Positions 1 to 9,069 of a stretch of 64,000 nucleotides of DNA are shown piece by piece. Each line of letters begins with the position of its first letter. Positions within the stretch are counted from its first letter, which is position 1. The translations under genes were made by a program, and so were the position numbers. Under the pieces are notes generated by a model. That model was not told the origin of the DNA and made no database searches. It saw nothing but the letters and a program-made list of their open reading frames with translations. The DNA is from Solibacillus sp. FSL K6-1523 (GTDB lineage: Bacteria > Bacillota > Bacilli > Bacillales_A > Planococcaceae). The DNA lies in contig NZ_JBBOSU010000001.1 in assembly GCF_038005225.1 (NCBI RefSeq), positions 546,001-610,000 of the forward strand, given 5' to 3'.

Positions 1-1152
1 AGTGGCTTTTTCTCTTCATGGTCAAAAAAAGATGAACAGGCAGTACAGACGGCGATGGAACAAACAGGTGTGGCACGTTATAAAGAGCATTATTTAGAGC
101 TGTTATCGGGCGGTGAGCAGCAACGTGTATTTATTGCACAAGCATTGGCGCAAAATTCGGAGCTACTGTTATTAGACGAACCGACGAACCATTTAGATAT
201 CGCACATCAAAAACAAATTTTAGATATGATTCGCCAACAAGTGGAACAAAATGGATTAACAGTCGTGTCCATATTCCATGATATTAACCTAGCTTCACTT
301 TATTGCGATGAATTATTACTATTAGAAGACGGCGAAATGCGTGCGTTTGGATTACCGCATGAAGTCGTTTTACAAGGGCAAATAGAGGACGTTTACCAAG
401 CGCGAATTGCTACATATCCGCATCCTGAATTACCGAAACCACAAATTACGATGCTACCAGCGAAGGAAATGCAACGTAATTTTGCAAAGGTAGTGGTAGA
501 CGATTTTCGCATAACGGAGGACTATATTGAATACACTGCACAAGCTCCGTTAAAAGTTGTTTCTTCCGCGGTGCATAATGCGGGAATCGGTTGGTATGAA
601 AGCTTTTTAAATCGCGCTATTTCTCCTTACTATGATATAAATAAAGTAAATGATGAAACGGTTGCCTTTTTACAGCAGCATCAGTTTGCTCCTACGAATA
701 CAGTTGTTATGTTGACCGCGGTGGCTATGAACTGTGCAGAAATTCAAGCTTTTTCATCAGGAAGTTGTGAAATCGTCGTCATGGTTACAGCAGGTGTTGG
801 TAATGGTATTGATGTAACGAAAGCGTATTTGCGTGATGATTCATTTCATATCGGTACGGTGAATACGTGGGTTTTTGTGAATGGCAAGCTGTCCGATGAA
901 GCATTTATCCAAGCGATGATTACCGCAACAGAGGCGAAGACAAAAGCATTTGCAGAACAGCAAGTGGTTGATCAACAAACGAAAACGATTGCTACGGGTA
1001 CAGCAACAGATAGCTTATTAATTGCCGCGACACAGCAGGGCGAGAAAATGCCTTATGCAGGACCAATTACCGAAATTGGAAAGCTAATTGGGCGAGGCGT
1101 TTTTGAAACTACGATGGCGGCAATCGTTAAATACAAGCAAGCGCGGAAATAG
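1..1152 (+). CDS. btuD: ABC transporter ATPase fused to CbiZ adenosylcobinamide amidohydrolase (5' partial)
   Basis: The frame is open from base 1, so the N-terminus, including Walker A, lies outside the window. The visible 383 residues begin in the ATPase. The ABC signature LSGGEQQR is near residue 35, the Walker B segment LLLLDEPTNHLD near 55-66 and the switch His (FHD) near 93. From about residue 165 the sequence changes to a CbiZ-type domain (TAVAMNCAEI, VTAGVGNGIDVTKA, PYAGPITEIGKLIG). The family architecture is a corrinoid-uptake ATPase at the inner membrane face joined to an amidohydrolase that trims adenosylcobinamide for salvage, as in B. subtilis YvrA. It is followed by an adenosyltransferase gene, which fits cobalamin supply. 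A cobalamin riboswitch would be expected upstream, out of view. Assignment of both domains is firm; the transported corrinoid is inferred. Confidence 0.88.
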   Translation, partial: SGFFSSWSKKDEQAVQTAMEQTGVARYKEHYLELLSGGEQQRVFIAQALAQNSELLLLDEPTNHLDIAHQKQILDMIRQQVEQNGLTVVSIFHDINLASLYCDELLLLEDGEMRAFGLPHEVVLQGQIEDVYQARIATYPHPELPKPQITMLPAKEMQRNFAKVVVDDFRITEDYIEYTAQAPLKVVSSAVHNAGIGWYESFLNRAISPYYDINKVNDETVAFLQQHQFAPTNTVVMLTAVAMNCAEIQAFSSGSCEIVVMVTAGVGNGIDVTKAYLRDDSFHIGTVNTWVFVNGKLSDEAFIQAMITATEAKTKAFAEQQVVDQQTKTIATGTATDSLLIAATQQGEKMPYAGPITEIGKLIGRGVFETTMAAIVKYKQARK

Positions 1153-1177
1153 TTTTACGCTAAAGCGGTGTTGGCAT

Positions 1178-1272
1178 TGGCTATTAAATGAGTTTATTTG
1201 GCGATTAACCGTATCAGTTTGGCTAATAACGGATAAATTCTGGCGATTAACGATTGAAAAATGGCTATAAAG
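1178..1272 (+). repeat. Five-unit 21-bp-period intergenic array (T1), core TTGGCTATTAA
   Basis: The TGGC cores start at 1178, 1199, 1220, 1241 and 1262, exactly 21 bp apart. Unit cores read TGGCTATTAA, TGGCGATTAA, TGGCTAATAA, TGGCGATTAA and TGGCTATAA. In-frame stops argue against a peptide. The same core, inverted, recurs at 33554-33642. It lies in the gap between the ABC-CbiZ gene and the adenosyltransferase gene. Function unknown. Confidence 0.7.
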
Positions 1273-1302
1273 TGAAGATTCAATCATGAAAGGGTGAGTA
1301 GA

Positions 1303-1863
1303 ATGAAATTATATACGAAGCAAGGCGATAAAGGGAAAACAAGCATTATCGGAGGTCGTGTCGACAAAGACCATTTACGCGTACAAGCATATGGCACGAT
1401 TGATGAGCTGAATTCTTTCATTGGGAAGGCCATTTTTGAACTGGAAAAAGGTAAATTTGCAGATATTATTGCGGACTTAACGTCAATCCAGCATGAGCTA
1501 TTTGATGGTGGTGGTGACTTAGCGAATGTTATGAAAGAACGCCACTATAAGCTAAAAGAAGAGCCAATTACTATTTTAGAGCAACGCATTGACGCTTTAT
1601 CAGAAGAAGCTCCACCATTACAACGATTTATTTTACCAGGTGGTTCACCAGCAGCTGCAACCCTTCATATTGCACGTACAGTAGCGCGCCGTGCAGAGCG
1701 TGAAACGGTGACACTCATGAAGGAAATAGAAGACGTATCACCAGTTGTTCAAAAGTATTTAAATCGATTATCAGATTATTTATTTGCGGCAGCGCGCATA
1801 GCAAACAGTCGATTATCTATCCCAGATGTCGAGTATATTCGCAGTGCTAATGTATTCAAATAA
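1303..1863 (+). CDS. yvqK: Cob(I)yrinic acid a,c-diamide adenosyltransferase, PduO type
   Basis: A 186-residue protein transferring the 5'-deoxyadenosyl group of ATP to cob(I)alamin or cobyrinate diamide, in the cytosol. The PduO-type N-terminal ATP-binding stretch YTKQGDKGKTSIIGG and the C-terminal RLSDYLFAAARIAN helix are both visible, and length fits the family. Start chosen at ATG 1303 because AAAGGGTG sits 6 nt upstream; a GTG at 1294 is in frame but has no ribosome site. It follows the corrinoid transporter/CbiZ gene by 150 bp and precedes, by 8 kb, the adenosylcobalamin-dependent mutase IcmF, the likely consumer of its product. A strong hairpin terminator follows the stop codon directly. 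Confidence 0.93.
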   Translation: MKLYTKQGDKGKTSIIGGRVDKDHLRVQAYGTIDELNSFIGKAIFELEKGKFADIIADLTSIQHELFDGGGDLANVMKERHYKLKEEPITILEQRIDALSEEAPPLQRFILPGGSPAAATLHIARTVARRAERETVTLMKEIEDVSPVVQKYLNRLSDYLFAAARIANSRLSIPDVEYIRSANVFK

Positions 1864-1867
1864 CCGT

Positions 1868-1912
1868 AAAAAGCTAGCTAACGATTAGAAAATCGTTAAG
1901 CTAGCTTTTATT
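1868..1912 (+). terminator. Rho-independent terminator after the adenosyltransferase gene
   Basis: Stem AAGCTAGCTAACGATT / AATCGTTAAGCTAGCTT with one bulged base, loop AGAA, followed by TTTT. It starts 5 nt after the stop codon. Confidence 0.85.
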
Positions 1913-1950
1913 ATAACTATATTAAATTTTCAGAATTAATTTGAAATAGT

Positions 1951-1980
1951 GTTGACTGAATGCTCATTCATAACTAAAAT
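1951..1980 (+). promoter_or_regulatory. Promoter of fadF with overlapping FadR/TetR-like operator
   Basis: TTGACT (1952-1957), a 17-bp spacer and TAAAAT (1975-1980) form a sigma-A-like promoter. The -35 and spacer coincide with TGACTGAATGCTCATTCA (1953-1970), which matches the B. subtilis FadR consensus TGAATGAMTANTCATTCA at 16 of 18 positions (recalled consensus). Its complement, TGAATGAGCATTCAGTCAAC, matches the second operator at 4422-4441 at 17 of 20 positions. A repressor bound here would occlude RNA polymerase. The probable regulator is the TetR protein encoded at 9070-9705. Confidence 0.72.
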
Positions 1981-2049
1981 GAAAATATAGTTTAATTGAA
2001 AAAACTTCAAACAAAGGGGTTTGGAATTTTAGTTTAAAGGGGGAGCGTC

Positions 2050-4308
2050 ATGAATGCATTATTAATTGTCAATTGGATAGCGTTTGGTGCGGTGTTACTT
2101 TATGCACTTGGTTTATTCGTTTATTTATTAAAAACGCGCTATGACTTTATTCAATTAGGTAGAAAAGAAGAGTTCGATCAAAAATTATCGGCCCGCATTG
2201 GCGATATTGTCGAAAAAGTATTTGGACAGTCAAAATTATTGAAGGATAAGAAAATGGGCTTAACGCATGTTTTCTTCTTCTACGGATTTTTACTCGTACA
2301 ACTTGGTGCGATTGATTTAATTTTGAAAGGTTTAATACCAGGTACACATTTGCCGCTTGCTGGACTGTATCCTGTGTTTACATTCTTCCAAGAAATCGTG
2401 GCACTTGTTATTTTAGTAGCTGTATTTACTGCATTTTACCGCCGCTATGTGGAAAAGCTTGTCCGCTTAAAACGCGGCTTTAAAAATGGACTTGTTCTTA
2501 TTTTTATCGGTGGGTTAATGCTGTCAACTTTAGTAGCAAACGGAATGGGCTTAATTTGGCATGGAGAAGGTTTAACAGGTGCCGAGCCAGTTGCATCGGG
2601 CATCGCTTGGTTATTCCAATGGTTACCACAAACAGCAGCTATCGGAATTTTTTATGTGATGTGGTGGGCGCACTTACTATTCTTATTAACATTCTTAGTG
2701 TATATTCCGCAATCAAAGCATTTCCATTTAATTACGTCGATTATCAACGTATTTGCCAATCGTCAAGAGCGTATGGGAACACTGCGCCCGATTGACTTTG
2801 CAGCATTAGAAGAGGCAGAAGATGAAGAAAGTATGCCGCCACTAGGTGTTGGGAAAATTCATGATTTCACACAAAAACAAATGCTAGATTTATATGCGTG
2901 TGTGGAATGTGGGCGTTGTACGAATATGTGTCCTGCAACGGGTACAGGGAAAATGTTATCACCAATGGATTTAATCGTAAAATTGCGCGATCACTTAACA
3001 TTTACGGGTGCGGTTGAAACGAAGCAAAAGCCGTGGGTACCATTTTCATTCTTTAAAAACACACAAGGAAATCAGCTTGCAATGGCGGCTGGTGCAGAAG
3101 GGGCAGTAATTGATAACATTTATAGCCCATCTTTAATCGGTGATGTTATTACAGAAGAAGAAATTTGGGCTTGTACAACATGCCGTAACTGTGAAGATCA
3201 ATGTCCGGTTATGAATGAGCATGTGGATAAAATTATTGATCTACGTCGTTATTTAACGATGACAGAAGGAAAGGTTAACCCAGATGCACAACGCGCGATG
3301 ACGAATATCGAGCGTCAAGGAAATCCATGGGGCTTAAACCGTAAAGAAAAAGAAAACTGGCGTGACCTTGATCCATCGATTTCAGTTCCAACAGTAAAAG
3401 AGTTGAAAAAATCAGGCGAAGAAATGGACTATTTATTCTGGGTAGGTTCGATGGGGGCATTTGATAACCGCTCACAAAAAATCGCCTTAGCTTTTGCGAA
3501 GTTGATGAATGAAGCAGGCGTGAAGTTCGCGATTTTAGGCAACAAAGAAAAGAACTCTGGAGATACACCGCGCCGCTTAGGAAATGAGTTTTTATTCCAA
3601 GAGCTTGCAACGGCAAATATTGATGAGTTCGAAAAAAATGATGTGAAAAAAATCGTTACAATCGACCCGCATGCATATAATATTTTCAAAAATGAGTACC
3701 AAGATTTCGGGTGGAAAGGTGAAGTATTACACCATACAGAATTGCTATACGATTTAATCCAGGATGGTCGTTTGACGATGGATTACCGCGTGGATGAAAC
3801 GATTGTATTCCATGATTCTTGCTACTTAGGTCGCTACAATGATGTGTACGATCCGCCACGTGAAATTTTAAAAGGTATTCCAGGCGTGAAGCTTGTAGAA
3901 ATGGCACGTAATCGTGAAGAAGGCATGTGCTGTGGTGCCGGTGGTGGTTTAATGTGGATGGAAGAGCATGTTGGAAACCGCATTAATGTGGCGCGTACAG
4001 AACAAGCCGTTGCAACTGAGGCATCGGTCATTTCATCTGGCTGTCCGTACTGCTTAACAATGCTATCAGATGGCACGAAAGCAATCGAAGTAGAAGACAA
4101 AGTAGGCACGTACGACATCGCAGAATTACTAGAGCGTGCTGTATTTGGAACGAAAGTAGCTTCTACAGAGGAAGAAGAGCTTGTGGAAGCACTTGAAGAA
4201 ACGACTCCAGTTGCAGAAGTAGTCGAGATGAAAGAAGCAGTAGCTGTAAGTGGTGTGGAATCGGTAGTGGAAGGATTATCGACAATATCAGAAGAGAAAG
4301 ACGTTTAA
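2050..4308 (+). CDS. fadF: FadF-type membrane iron-sulfur oxidoreductase (ETF to menaquinone)
   Basis: A 752-residue protein. About the first 240 residues hold some five or six hydrophobic helices like the NarI/HdrE-type cytochrome domain. Two ferredoxin-like 4Fe-4S motifs follow (CVECGRCTNMCP near 285-296; CTTCRNCEDQCP near 374-386). Then come two cysteine-rich CCG domains (HDSCYLGRYND near 588, CCGAGGG near 628, SGCPYC near 663). The final 50 residues are an acidic, Glu/Val-rich tail. This is the architecture of B. subtilis YwjF/FadF, proposed to pass electrons from acyl-CoA dehydrogenases via electron-transfer flavoprotein to menaquinone. It has its own promoter with a fatty-acid-type operator. 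The beta-oxidation operon starts 380 bp downstream. The electron-transfer role is family knowledge, not seen directly. Confidence 0.92.
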   Translation: MNALLIVNWIAFGAVLLYALGLFVYLLKTRYDFIQLGRKEEFDQKLSARIGDIVEKVFGQSKLLKDKKMGLTHVFFFYGFLLVQLGAIDLILKGLIPGTHLPLAGLYPVFTFFQEIVALVILVAVFTAFYRRYVEKLVRLKRGFKNGLVLIFIGGLMLSTLVANGMGLIWHGEGLTGAEPVASGIAWLFQWLPQTAAIGIFYVMWWAHLLFLLTFLVYIPQSKHFHLITSIINVFANRQERMGTLRPIDFAALEEAEDEESMPPLGVGKIHDFTQKQMLDLYACVECGRCTNMCPATGTGKMLSPMDLIVKLRDHLTFTGAVETKQKPWVPFSFFKNTQGNQLAMAAGAEGAVIDNIYSPSLIGDVITEEEIWACTTCRNCEDQCPVMNEHVDKIIDLRRYLTMTEGKVNPDAQRAMTNIERQGNPWGLNRKEKENWRDLDPSISVPTVKELKKSGEEMDYLFWVGSMGAFDNRSQKIALAFAKLMNEAGVKFAILGNKEKNSGDTPRRLGNEFLFQELATANIDEFEKNDVKKIVTIDPHAYNIFKNEYQDFGWKGEVLHHTELLYDLIQDGRLTMDYRVDETIVFHDSCYLGRYNDVYDPPREILKGIPGVKLVEMARNREEGMCCGAGGGLMWMEEHVGNRINVARTEQAVATEASVISSGCPYCLTMLSDGTKAIEVEDKVGTYDIAELLERAVFGTKVASTEEEELVEALEETTPVAEVVEMKEAVAVSGVESVVEGLSTISEEKDV

Positions 4309-4380
4309 AGGATGATATATTAATAAAACTTTTAATTCTAAAAATTTGGTTGATTAATAATTTTAGATTTTGTAAAATGT

Positions 4381-4409
4381 AAATGGGAGTAAACTTACTC
4401 CCATTTTTT
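4381..4409 (+). terminator. Terminator after fadF
   Basis: AAATGGGAGTAA and TTACTCCCATTT form a compact stem followed by T residues. It separates fadF from the promoter of the next operon. Confidence 0.8.
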
Positions 4410-4420
4410 ACACAATCATA

Positions 4421-4446
4421 TTGAGCGAGCGTTCAGTCAACTATGA
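4421..4446 (+). promoter_or_regulatory. Promoter region and FadR/TetR-like operator of the beta-oxidation operon
   Basis: TGAGCGAGCGTTCAGTCAAC (4422-4441) is an imperfect palindrome and shares 17 of 20 bases with the complement of the fadF operator. As at fadF, the site begins in a TTGA that could be a -35 (TTGAGC, 4421-4426). The -10 is weak (TATGAA 15 bp or TGAAAA 17 bp downstream). Repeat copy A lies between this site and the first gene, so it would be transcribed as 5' leader. Confidence 0.6.
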
Positions 4447-4459
4447 AAAAGGCAAAAAT

Positions 4460-4650
4460 CAATTACGCCTTGGCGTAATTGCGTCCAGATTTTTTCGAGC
4501 TCGCTCGAAAAACTTCCCTTAAAAATCTGTGACATCCGCCGGGGCTTAACTTGATTCAGCCGGGGTTTGAACCCCCACTGAATAGAATTGCCTTTTTGGC
4601 ATTCATCCCCCACTTATAGAAGTAGGGGACTTCTGCTGAATTAAGTTAAA
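4460..4650 (-). repeat. Mosaic repeat copy A (alpha + full gamma)
   Basis: The AATTACGCC-TT-GGCGTAATT palindrome is at 4461-4480. The alpha long hairpin has arms CAGATTTTTT (about 4486) and AAAAATCTG (4521-4529), with an internal TTTTTCGAGC/GCTCGAAAAA stem. The gamma module (4545-4650) has outer arms AACTTGATTCAGC / GCTGAATTAAGTT enclosing three hairpins. Orientation is inverted relative to copies B and D-H. It ends 40 bp before the thiolase start codon, inside the presumed leader of the operon. Confidence 0.85.
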
Positions 4651-4690
4651 TAGTATGTTTTCCAGTCAATCAAACAAAGGGGTGTATGGA

Positions 4691-5893
4691 TTGTCAAAAA
4701 CAGTGATTTTAGATGGAGCAAGAACAGCTTTTGGAAAATTTGGTGGGGTGCTGAGCACTTTATCTGCAAGTGATCTAGGTGGCATTGCGATTACAGAAGC
4801 TTTAGAAAAGGCGAATGTTGCGGTAGATGATGTACAAGAAGTCATTATGGGGAATGTTTTACAAGCGGGTCAAGGGCAAATACCTTCTCGTCAAGCAGCA
4901 GCAAAAGCAGGAATCCCGTGGCATGTCAAAACAGAAACAATTAATAAAGTATGTGCATCTGGTATGCGTAGTGTGACACTTGCTGATCAATTGATTCGTT
5001 CAGGAGATGAGGAAATCATTGTAGCAGGTGGTATGGAATCGATGTCCAATGCACCGTACTATATGCCAAAAGGTCGCTTTGGCTTGCGCATGGGAGACGC
5101 AACTTTAGTAGATGGGCTATTGCATGATGGCTTAACATGCTCATTTAATCCACAGCAAGTACATATGGGCATTTACGGAAATGAAACGGCACAGCAATTT
5201 GAAATTAGTCGGGAAGAGCAAGATGCATGGGCTGTTCGCAGTCATGAACGCGCACTTGCTGCAATAGAGGACGGAAAATTTGCACAGGAGATTGCCACAG
5301 TTGAAATCATGCAACGTAAAGGTGAGCCAATCCGCATCGAACAAGATGAAGCGCCGCGTAAAGGGACTTCTGTGGAAGCGCTTTCGAATTTAAAGTCAGC
5401 ATTCAGTCAAGATGGGACGATTACCGCGGGAAATGCACCAGGTGTTAATGATGGGGCTTGCGCGCTCGTGTTAATGAATGAAGAGCGTGCGCAAAAAGAA
5501 AAACGTCAACCGTTAGCGACAATTATCGCACATGCAGAAGTAGGCGTTGCACCTGAACAATTCCCGCAAACACCGGGACTTGTCATTAATGCATTACTTG
5601 AAAAAGCAGGGAAGTCACTCAAAGAAATCGATTTATTCGAAATTAACGAAGCGTTCGCCGCAGTAGCACTTGTAAGCAATGAGCTGGCGACGCTGGATGT
5701 AGATAAAGTCAATGTCAATGGCGGTGCAGTAGCACTTGGTCATCCAATTGGCGCAAGTGGTGCACGCATTATATTGACGCTTGCTTATGAATTAAAGCGT
5801 CGTGGTGGCGGGCTCGGTATCGCAGCAATTTGCTCGGGTGGTGGTCAAGGAGATGCGATCTTAATCGAAGTACAAGGCGAGGGGGAGAAATAG
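4691..5893 (+). CDS. mmgA: Acetyl-CoA C-acyltransferase (thiolase)
   Basis: A 400-residue thiolase that cleaves 3-ketoacyl-CoA with CoA (or condenses two acetyl-CoA) in the cytosol. Seen: nucleophilic Cys88 in [25 protein letters not shown] near 350, and the second active-site Cys in CSGGGQG near 381. Start chosen at TTG 4691, preceded by AAAGGGGTG at the right distance. The in-frame ATG at 4655 lies beside the repeat, has no ribosome site and adds a segment absent from thiolases. First gene of a beta-oxidation operon resembling B. subtilis mmgABC; the next gene begins 1 nt after its stop codon. Substrate chain length cannot be read from the sequence. Confidence 0.93.
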   Translation: MSKTVILDGARTAFGKFGGVLSTLSASDLGGIAITEALEKANVAVDDVQEVIMGNVLQAGQGQIPSRQAAAKAGIPWHVKTETINKVCASGMRSVTLADQLIRSGDEEIIVAGGMESMSNAPYYMPKGRFGLRMGDATLVDGLLHDGLTCSFNPQQVHMGIYGNETAQQFEISREEQDAWAVRSHERALAAIEDGKFAQEIATVEIMQRKGEPIRIEQDEAPRKGTSVEALSNLKSAFSQDGTITAGNAPGVNDGACALVLMNEERAQKEKRQPLATIIAHAEVGVAPEQFPQTPGLVINALLEKAGKSLKEIDLFEINEAFAAVALVSNELATLDVDKVNVNGGAVALGHPIGASGARIILTLAYELKRRGGGLGIAAICSGGGQGDAILIEVQGEGEK

Positions 5894-5894
5894 G

Positions 5895-6746
5895 ATGAAC
5901 ATTCAAACGGTTATGGTTATCGGTGCAGGACAAATGGGGTCTGGTATTGCGCAAGTTTGTGCACAAGCAGGCTATCAAGTCATTTTAAACGATATGAAGC
6001 AAGAGTTTTTTGAGCGCGGTATCGCATCAATCACAAAAAACTTAACACGTGATGTGGAAAAAGGACGTAAAACAGCGCAGGAAAAAGAGGAAATTCTTTC
6101 ACGAATTACGATGTCTTTAGCTATTGAGGATGCAGGCAAGGCGGATATTATTATCGAAGCAGCGGTTGAGAATATGGAAGTGAAAAAGTCCATTTTCCAA
6201 CAGCTAGATCGCATTGCACCAGCCCATGCCATTTTAGCGACGAATACATCGAGCCTTCCGATTACTGAAATCGCGGCTGTAACGAATCGTCCTGAAAAAG
6301 TAATCGGTATGCATTTCATGAACCCTGTACCTGTTATGCAGCTTGTTGAAATTATTCGTGGCTTAGCAACGGCGGATGAAGTGTATGAAGCAGTTGCGAC
6401 GATGACAAAGCAAATAGGTAAAACAGGCGTTGAAGTAAATGACTTCCCAGGCTTCGTTGCGAATCGTATTTTATTGCCGATGATTAATGAGGCGATTTAT
6501 GCATTATATGAAGGTGTTGCAACGAAAGAAGCGATTGATGATGTCATGAAAATGGGAATGAATCATCCGATGGGACCATTAACATTGGCAGACTTTATCG
6601 GACTAGATACGTGCTTATCCATTATGGAAATTTTACATGAAGGACTTGGTGATAGTAAATATCGTCCATGCCCACTCCTTCGAAAATACGTGGCAGCAGG
6701 TTGGCTCGGCAAAAAATCGGGGCGCGGCTTTTACGTATACGAATAG
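5895..6746 (+). CDS. mmgB: 3-hydroxyacyl-CoA (3-hydroxybutyryl-CoA) dehydrogenase
   Basis: A 283-residue NAD-dependent dehydrogenase oxidising 3-hydroxyacyl-CoA to 3-ketoacyl-CoA. The Rossmann motif [11 protein letters not shown] is at residues 9-19. The catalytic His/Asn region reads [13 protein letters not shown]-terminal dimerisation domain with [13 protein letters not shown] and [12 protein letters not shown] follows. Length is typical of the short, hydratase-free Hbd/MmgB class. It is translationally close to the thiolase (gap of one base, ribosome site inside the thiolase end) and supplies its substrate. The acyl-CoA dehydrogenase genes follow 12 bp later. Confidence 0.94.
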   Translation: MNIQTVMVIGAGQMGSGIAQVCAQAGYQVILNDMKQEFFERGIASITKNLTRDVEKGRKTAQEKEEILSRITMSLAIEDAGKADIIIEAAVENMEVKKSIFQQLDRIAPAHAILATNTSSLPITEIAAVTNRPEKVIGMHFMNPVPVMQLVEIIRGLATADEVYEAVATMTKQIGKTGVEVNDFPGFVANRILLPMINEAIYALYEGVATKEAIDDVMKMGMNHPMGPLTLADFIGLDTCLSIMEILHEGLGDSKYRPCPLLRKYVAAGWLGKKSGRGFYVYE

Positions 6747-6758
6747 GAGGATAATATC

Positions 6759-7895
6759 ATGAATCTACAATTTACAGATGAACAACTTATGATGCGCAAC
6801 ATGGTTCGTGATTTTGCAAAAACGGAAATCGAACCTTTTGTTGAACGAATGGAAGCGGGAGAATTCCCAAGGGAAGTCGTTCGAAAAATGGGGGAGCTTG
6901 GTCTAATGGGGATTACCGTACCTGAGCAATATGGCGGCGCGGCAATGGATTTTACCTCGTATATTATTGCGATTAATGAGCTATCGAAAGTAAGTGCGGT
7001 AATGGGTGTTATTTTATCTGTGCATACATCAGTCGGGACAAATCCAATTTTATATTTTGGCAATGAACAGCAAAAAAAGCACTATATACCAAAGCTTGCA
7101 AGCGGTGAATATTTAGGAGCATTTTGCTTAACGGAGACGAATGCGGGAAGTGATGCAGGGGCATTAAAAACACGCGCGGTTCGTGATGGTGATGATTATA
7201 TTATAAACGGCTCGAAAGTATTTATTACAAATGGCGATGAGGCGAATGTGTATATTGTTTTTGCTTCAACAAATCCAGAAGTGGGCTCGCGCGGTATTTC
7301 AGCATTTATTGTAGAAAAAGATACAGCAGGGTTCATTGTTGGGAAAGATGAACGAAAAATGGGCTTACATGGCTCGCGAACGGTTCAGTTAACATTTGAA
7401 AATATGCGCATTTCGGCTACTCAGCTTTTAGGGGAAGAGGGAGAAGGCTATAAAATTGCGCTTGCTAATTTAGATGTAGGACGGATTGGCATTGCCGCGC
7501 AAAGTTTGGGGATAGCTGAAGCGGCATTGGAAGCAGCAACTGCATACGCGAAGGAACGTGTGCAATTTGGTAAACCGATTGCACAGCAGCAAGGGGTAGG
7601 CTTTAAATTAGCGGATATGGCAACAGCCGTGGAAGCAGCAAGATTACTCGTCTATCGCGCGGCACATTTACGCTCGCAAAACTTACCGTGTGGAAAAGAA
7701 GCGTCAATGGCGAAACTATTTGCTTCACAAACAGCGGTGGATACAGCAATTGAAGCGGTACAAATATTCGGGGGCTACGGTTACACCGAGGATTACCCAG
7801 TAGAGCGCTATTTCCGCGACGCTAAAATTACGCAAATTTACGAAGGCACAAGTGAAATTCAAAAGATTGTTATTAGCAAACATGTAATGGGATGA
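6759..7895 (+). CDS. mmgC: Acyl-CoA dehydrogenase (first of a tandem pair)
   Basis: A 378-residue flavoprotein introducing the 2,3-double bond into acyl-CoA and passing electrons to ETF. Seen: FAD/substrate signatures [16 protein letters not shown] and [15 protein letters not shown] in the first half, [12 protein letters not shown], and the C-terminal [20 protein letters not shown], with the catalytic Glu expected in YEGTSEIQ. A ribosome site GGAGG precedes ATG 6759. It is closely related to the next gene, indicating an old tandem duplication with likely different acyl-chain preference. Short-chain or branched substrates are inferred from the operon, which also encodes IcmF. Confidence 0.93.
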   Translation: MNLQFTDEQLMMRNMVRDFAKTEIEPFVERMEAGEFPREVVRKMGELGLMGITVPEQYGGAAMDFTSYIIAINELSKVSAVMGVILSVHTSVGTNPILYFGNEQQKKHYIPKLASGEYLGAFCLTETNAGSDAGALKTRAVRDGDDYIINGSKVFITNGDEANVYIVFASTNPEVGSRGISAFIVEKDTAGFIVGKDERKMGLHGSRTVQLTFENMRISATQLLGEEGEGYKIALANLDVGRIGIAAQSLGIAEAALEAATAYAKERVQFGKPIAQQQGVGFKLADMATAVEAARLLVYRAAHLRSQNLPCGKEASMAKLFASQTAVDTAIEAVQIFGGYGYTEDYPVERYFRDAKITQIYEGTSEIQKIVISKHVMG

Positions 7896-7929
7896 AATAA
7901 AAGACTATATAACAAAGGGGAAATATAAA

Positions 7930-9066
7930 ATGAACTTTCAATTATCAGAAGAACATGAACAATTACGTGAGATGATTCGTGATTTCGCAGTGAATGAAGT
8001 AGCACCATCTGCAGAACATCGTGATGAGCATGAAGAATTTGACCGTGGTATTTTCGATAAAATGGCGGAGTTAGGCTTAACAGGTATTCCATGGCCAGAA
8101 GAGTACGGCGGTGCAGGTTTTGACTATTTAGCTTATTGTATTGCAGTAGAAGAGTTGTCACGCGTTTGTGCATCTACAGGTGTAACGTTATCCGCTCATA
8201 CATCACTTGCAGGTTGGCCAATTTACAAGTTTGGTAACGAGGAGCAAAAGCAAAAATACTTGCGCCCAATGGCTGAAGGTAAAAAGATCGGTGCTTACGG
8301 TTTAACAGAGGCAGGTTCAGGATCTGATGCGGGTGGCATGAAAACATATGCGGTAAAAGATGGCGATGATTATGTGTTAAACGGCTCGAAAATCTTCATA
8401 ACAAATGGTGGCGTAGCAGATATTTATGTTGTATTTGCAGTGACAGATCCAGAGGCTAGAAATGGTACAACAGCATTTATTGTTGAAGCAGATTTCCCGG
8501 GCTTCTCAGTAGGTAAAAAAGAGCGTAAATTAGGCATCCGTTCATCACCAACAACGGAAATAATTTTTGAAAATTGCCGTGTACCAAAAGAAAATATGCT
8601 CGGTGAGGAAGGTCAAGGCTTTGTCATTGCGATGAAAACATTAGATGGCGGTCGTAACGGCATTGCCGCACAGGCAGTTGGTATTGCACAAGGAGCACTT
8701 GATGCAGCCGTTGATTATGCGAAAGAACGTGTGCAATTTGGTAAACCAATTGCAGCAAATCAAGGAGTATCCTTCAAATTAGCTGATATGGCAACAGAAA
8801 TCGAAGCGTCTCGTTTACTAACATATCAAGCAGCCTGGTTGGAATCAAATGACCTACCATATGGAAAAGCGTCTGCAATGGCAAAGTTATTAGCTGGAGA
8901 CACAGCAATGAAAGCGACGACAGAAGCGGTACAAGTTTTTGGTGGCTACGGCTATACGAAAGATTACCCAGTAGAGCGCTATATGCGTGATGCAAAAATT
9001 ACGCAAATTTATGAAGGTACACAGGAAATTCAACGCCTCGTAATTTCGCGCATGCTGACGAAATAG
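7930..9066 (+). CDS. acdA: Acyl-CoA dehydrogenase (second of a tandem pair)
   Basis: A 378-residue paralogue of the preceding gene with the same landmarks: [62 protein letters not shown] and YEGTQEIQ for the catalytic Glu. It resembles AcdA, which in B. subtilis sits beside fadF. The start is ATG 7930 with AAAGGGG upstream. The TetR gene follows after only 3 nt. Electrons are expected to reach menaquinone through ETF (not in this window) and FadF upstream. Confidence 0.93.
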   Translation: MNFQLSEEHEQLREMIRDFAVNEVAPSAEHRDEHEEFDRGIFDKMAELGLTGIPWPEEYGGAGFDYLAYCIAVEELSRVCASTGVTLSAHTSLAGWPIYKFGNEEQKQKYLRPMAEGKKIGAYGLTEAGSGSDAGGMKTYAVKDGDDYVLNGSKIFITNGGVADIYVVFAVTDPEARNGTTAFIVEADFPGFSVGKKERKLGIRSSPTTEIIFENCRVPKENMLGEEGQGFVIAMKTLDGGRNGIAAQAVGIAQGALDAAVDYAKERVQFGKPIAANQGVSFKLADMATEIEASRLLTYQAAWLESNDLPYGKASAMAKLLAGDTAMKATTEAVQVFGGYGYTKDYPVERYMRDAKITQIYEGTQEIQRLVISRMLTK

Positions 9067-9069
9067 TGT

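Noticed and set aside
1178-1272. CRISPR-like regular spacing in the 21-bp arrays
   Set aside because: The conserved core is only about 10 bp and the spacing far too short for repeat-spacer units; no cas genes.
4560-4590. T-arm-like GGTTCAAACC/GGTTTGAACC in gamma modules, suggesting a tRNA gene
   Set aside because: No anticodon arm, acceptor stem or CCA of tRNA form surrounds it, and the same segment recurs in all gamma copies. It is part of the repeat.
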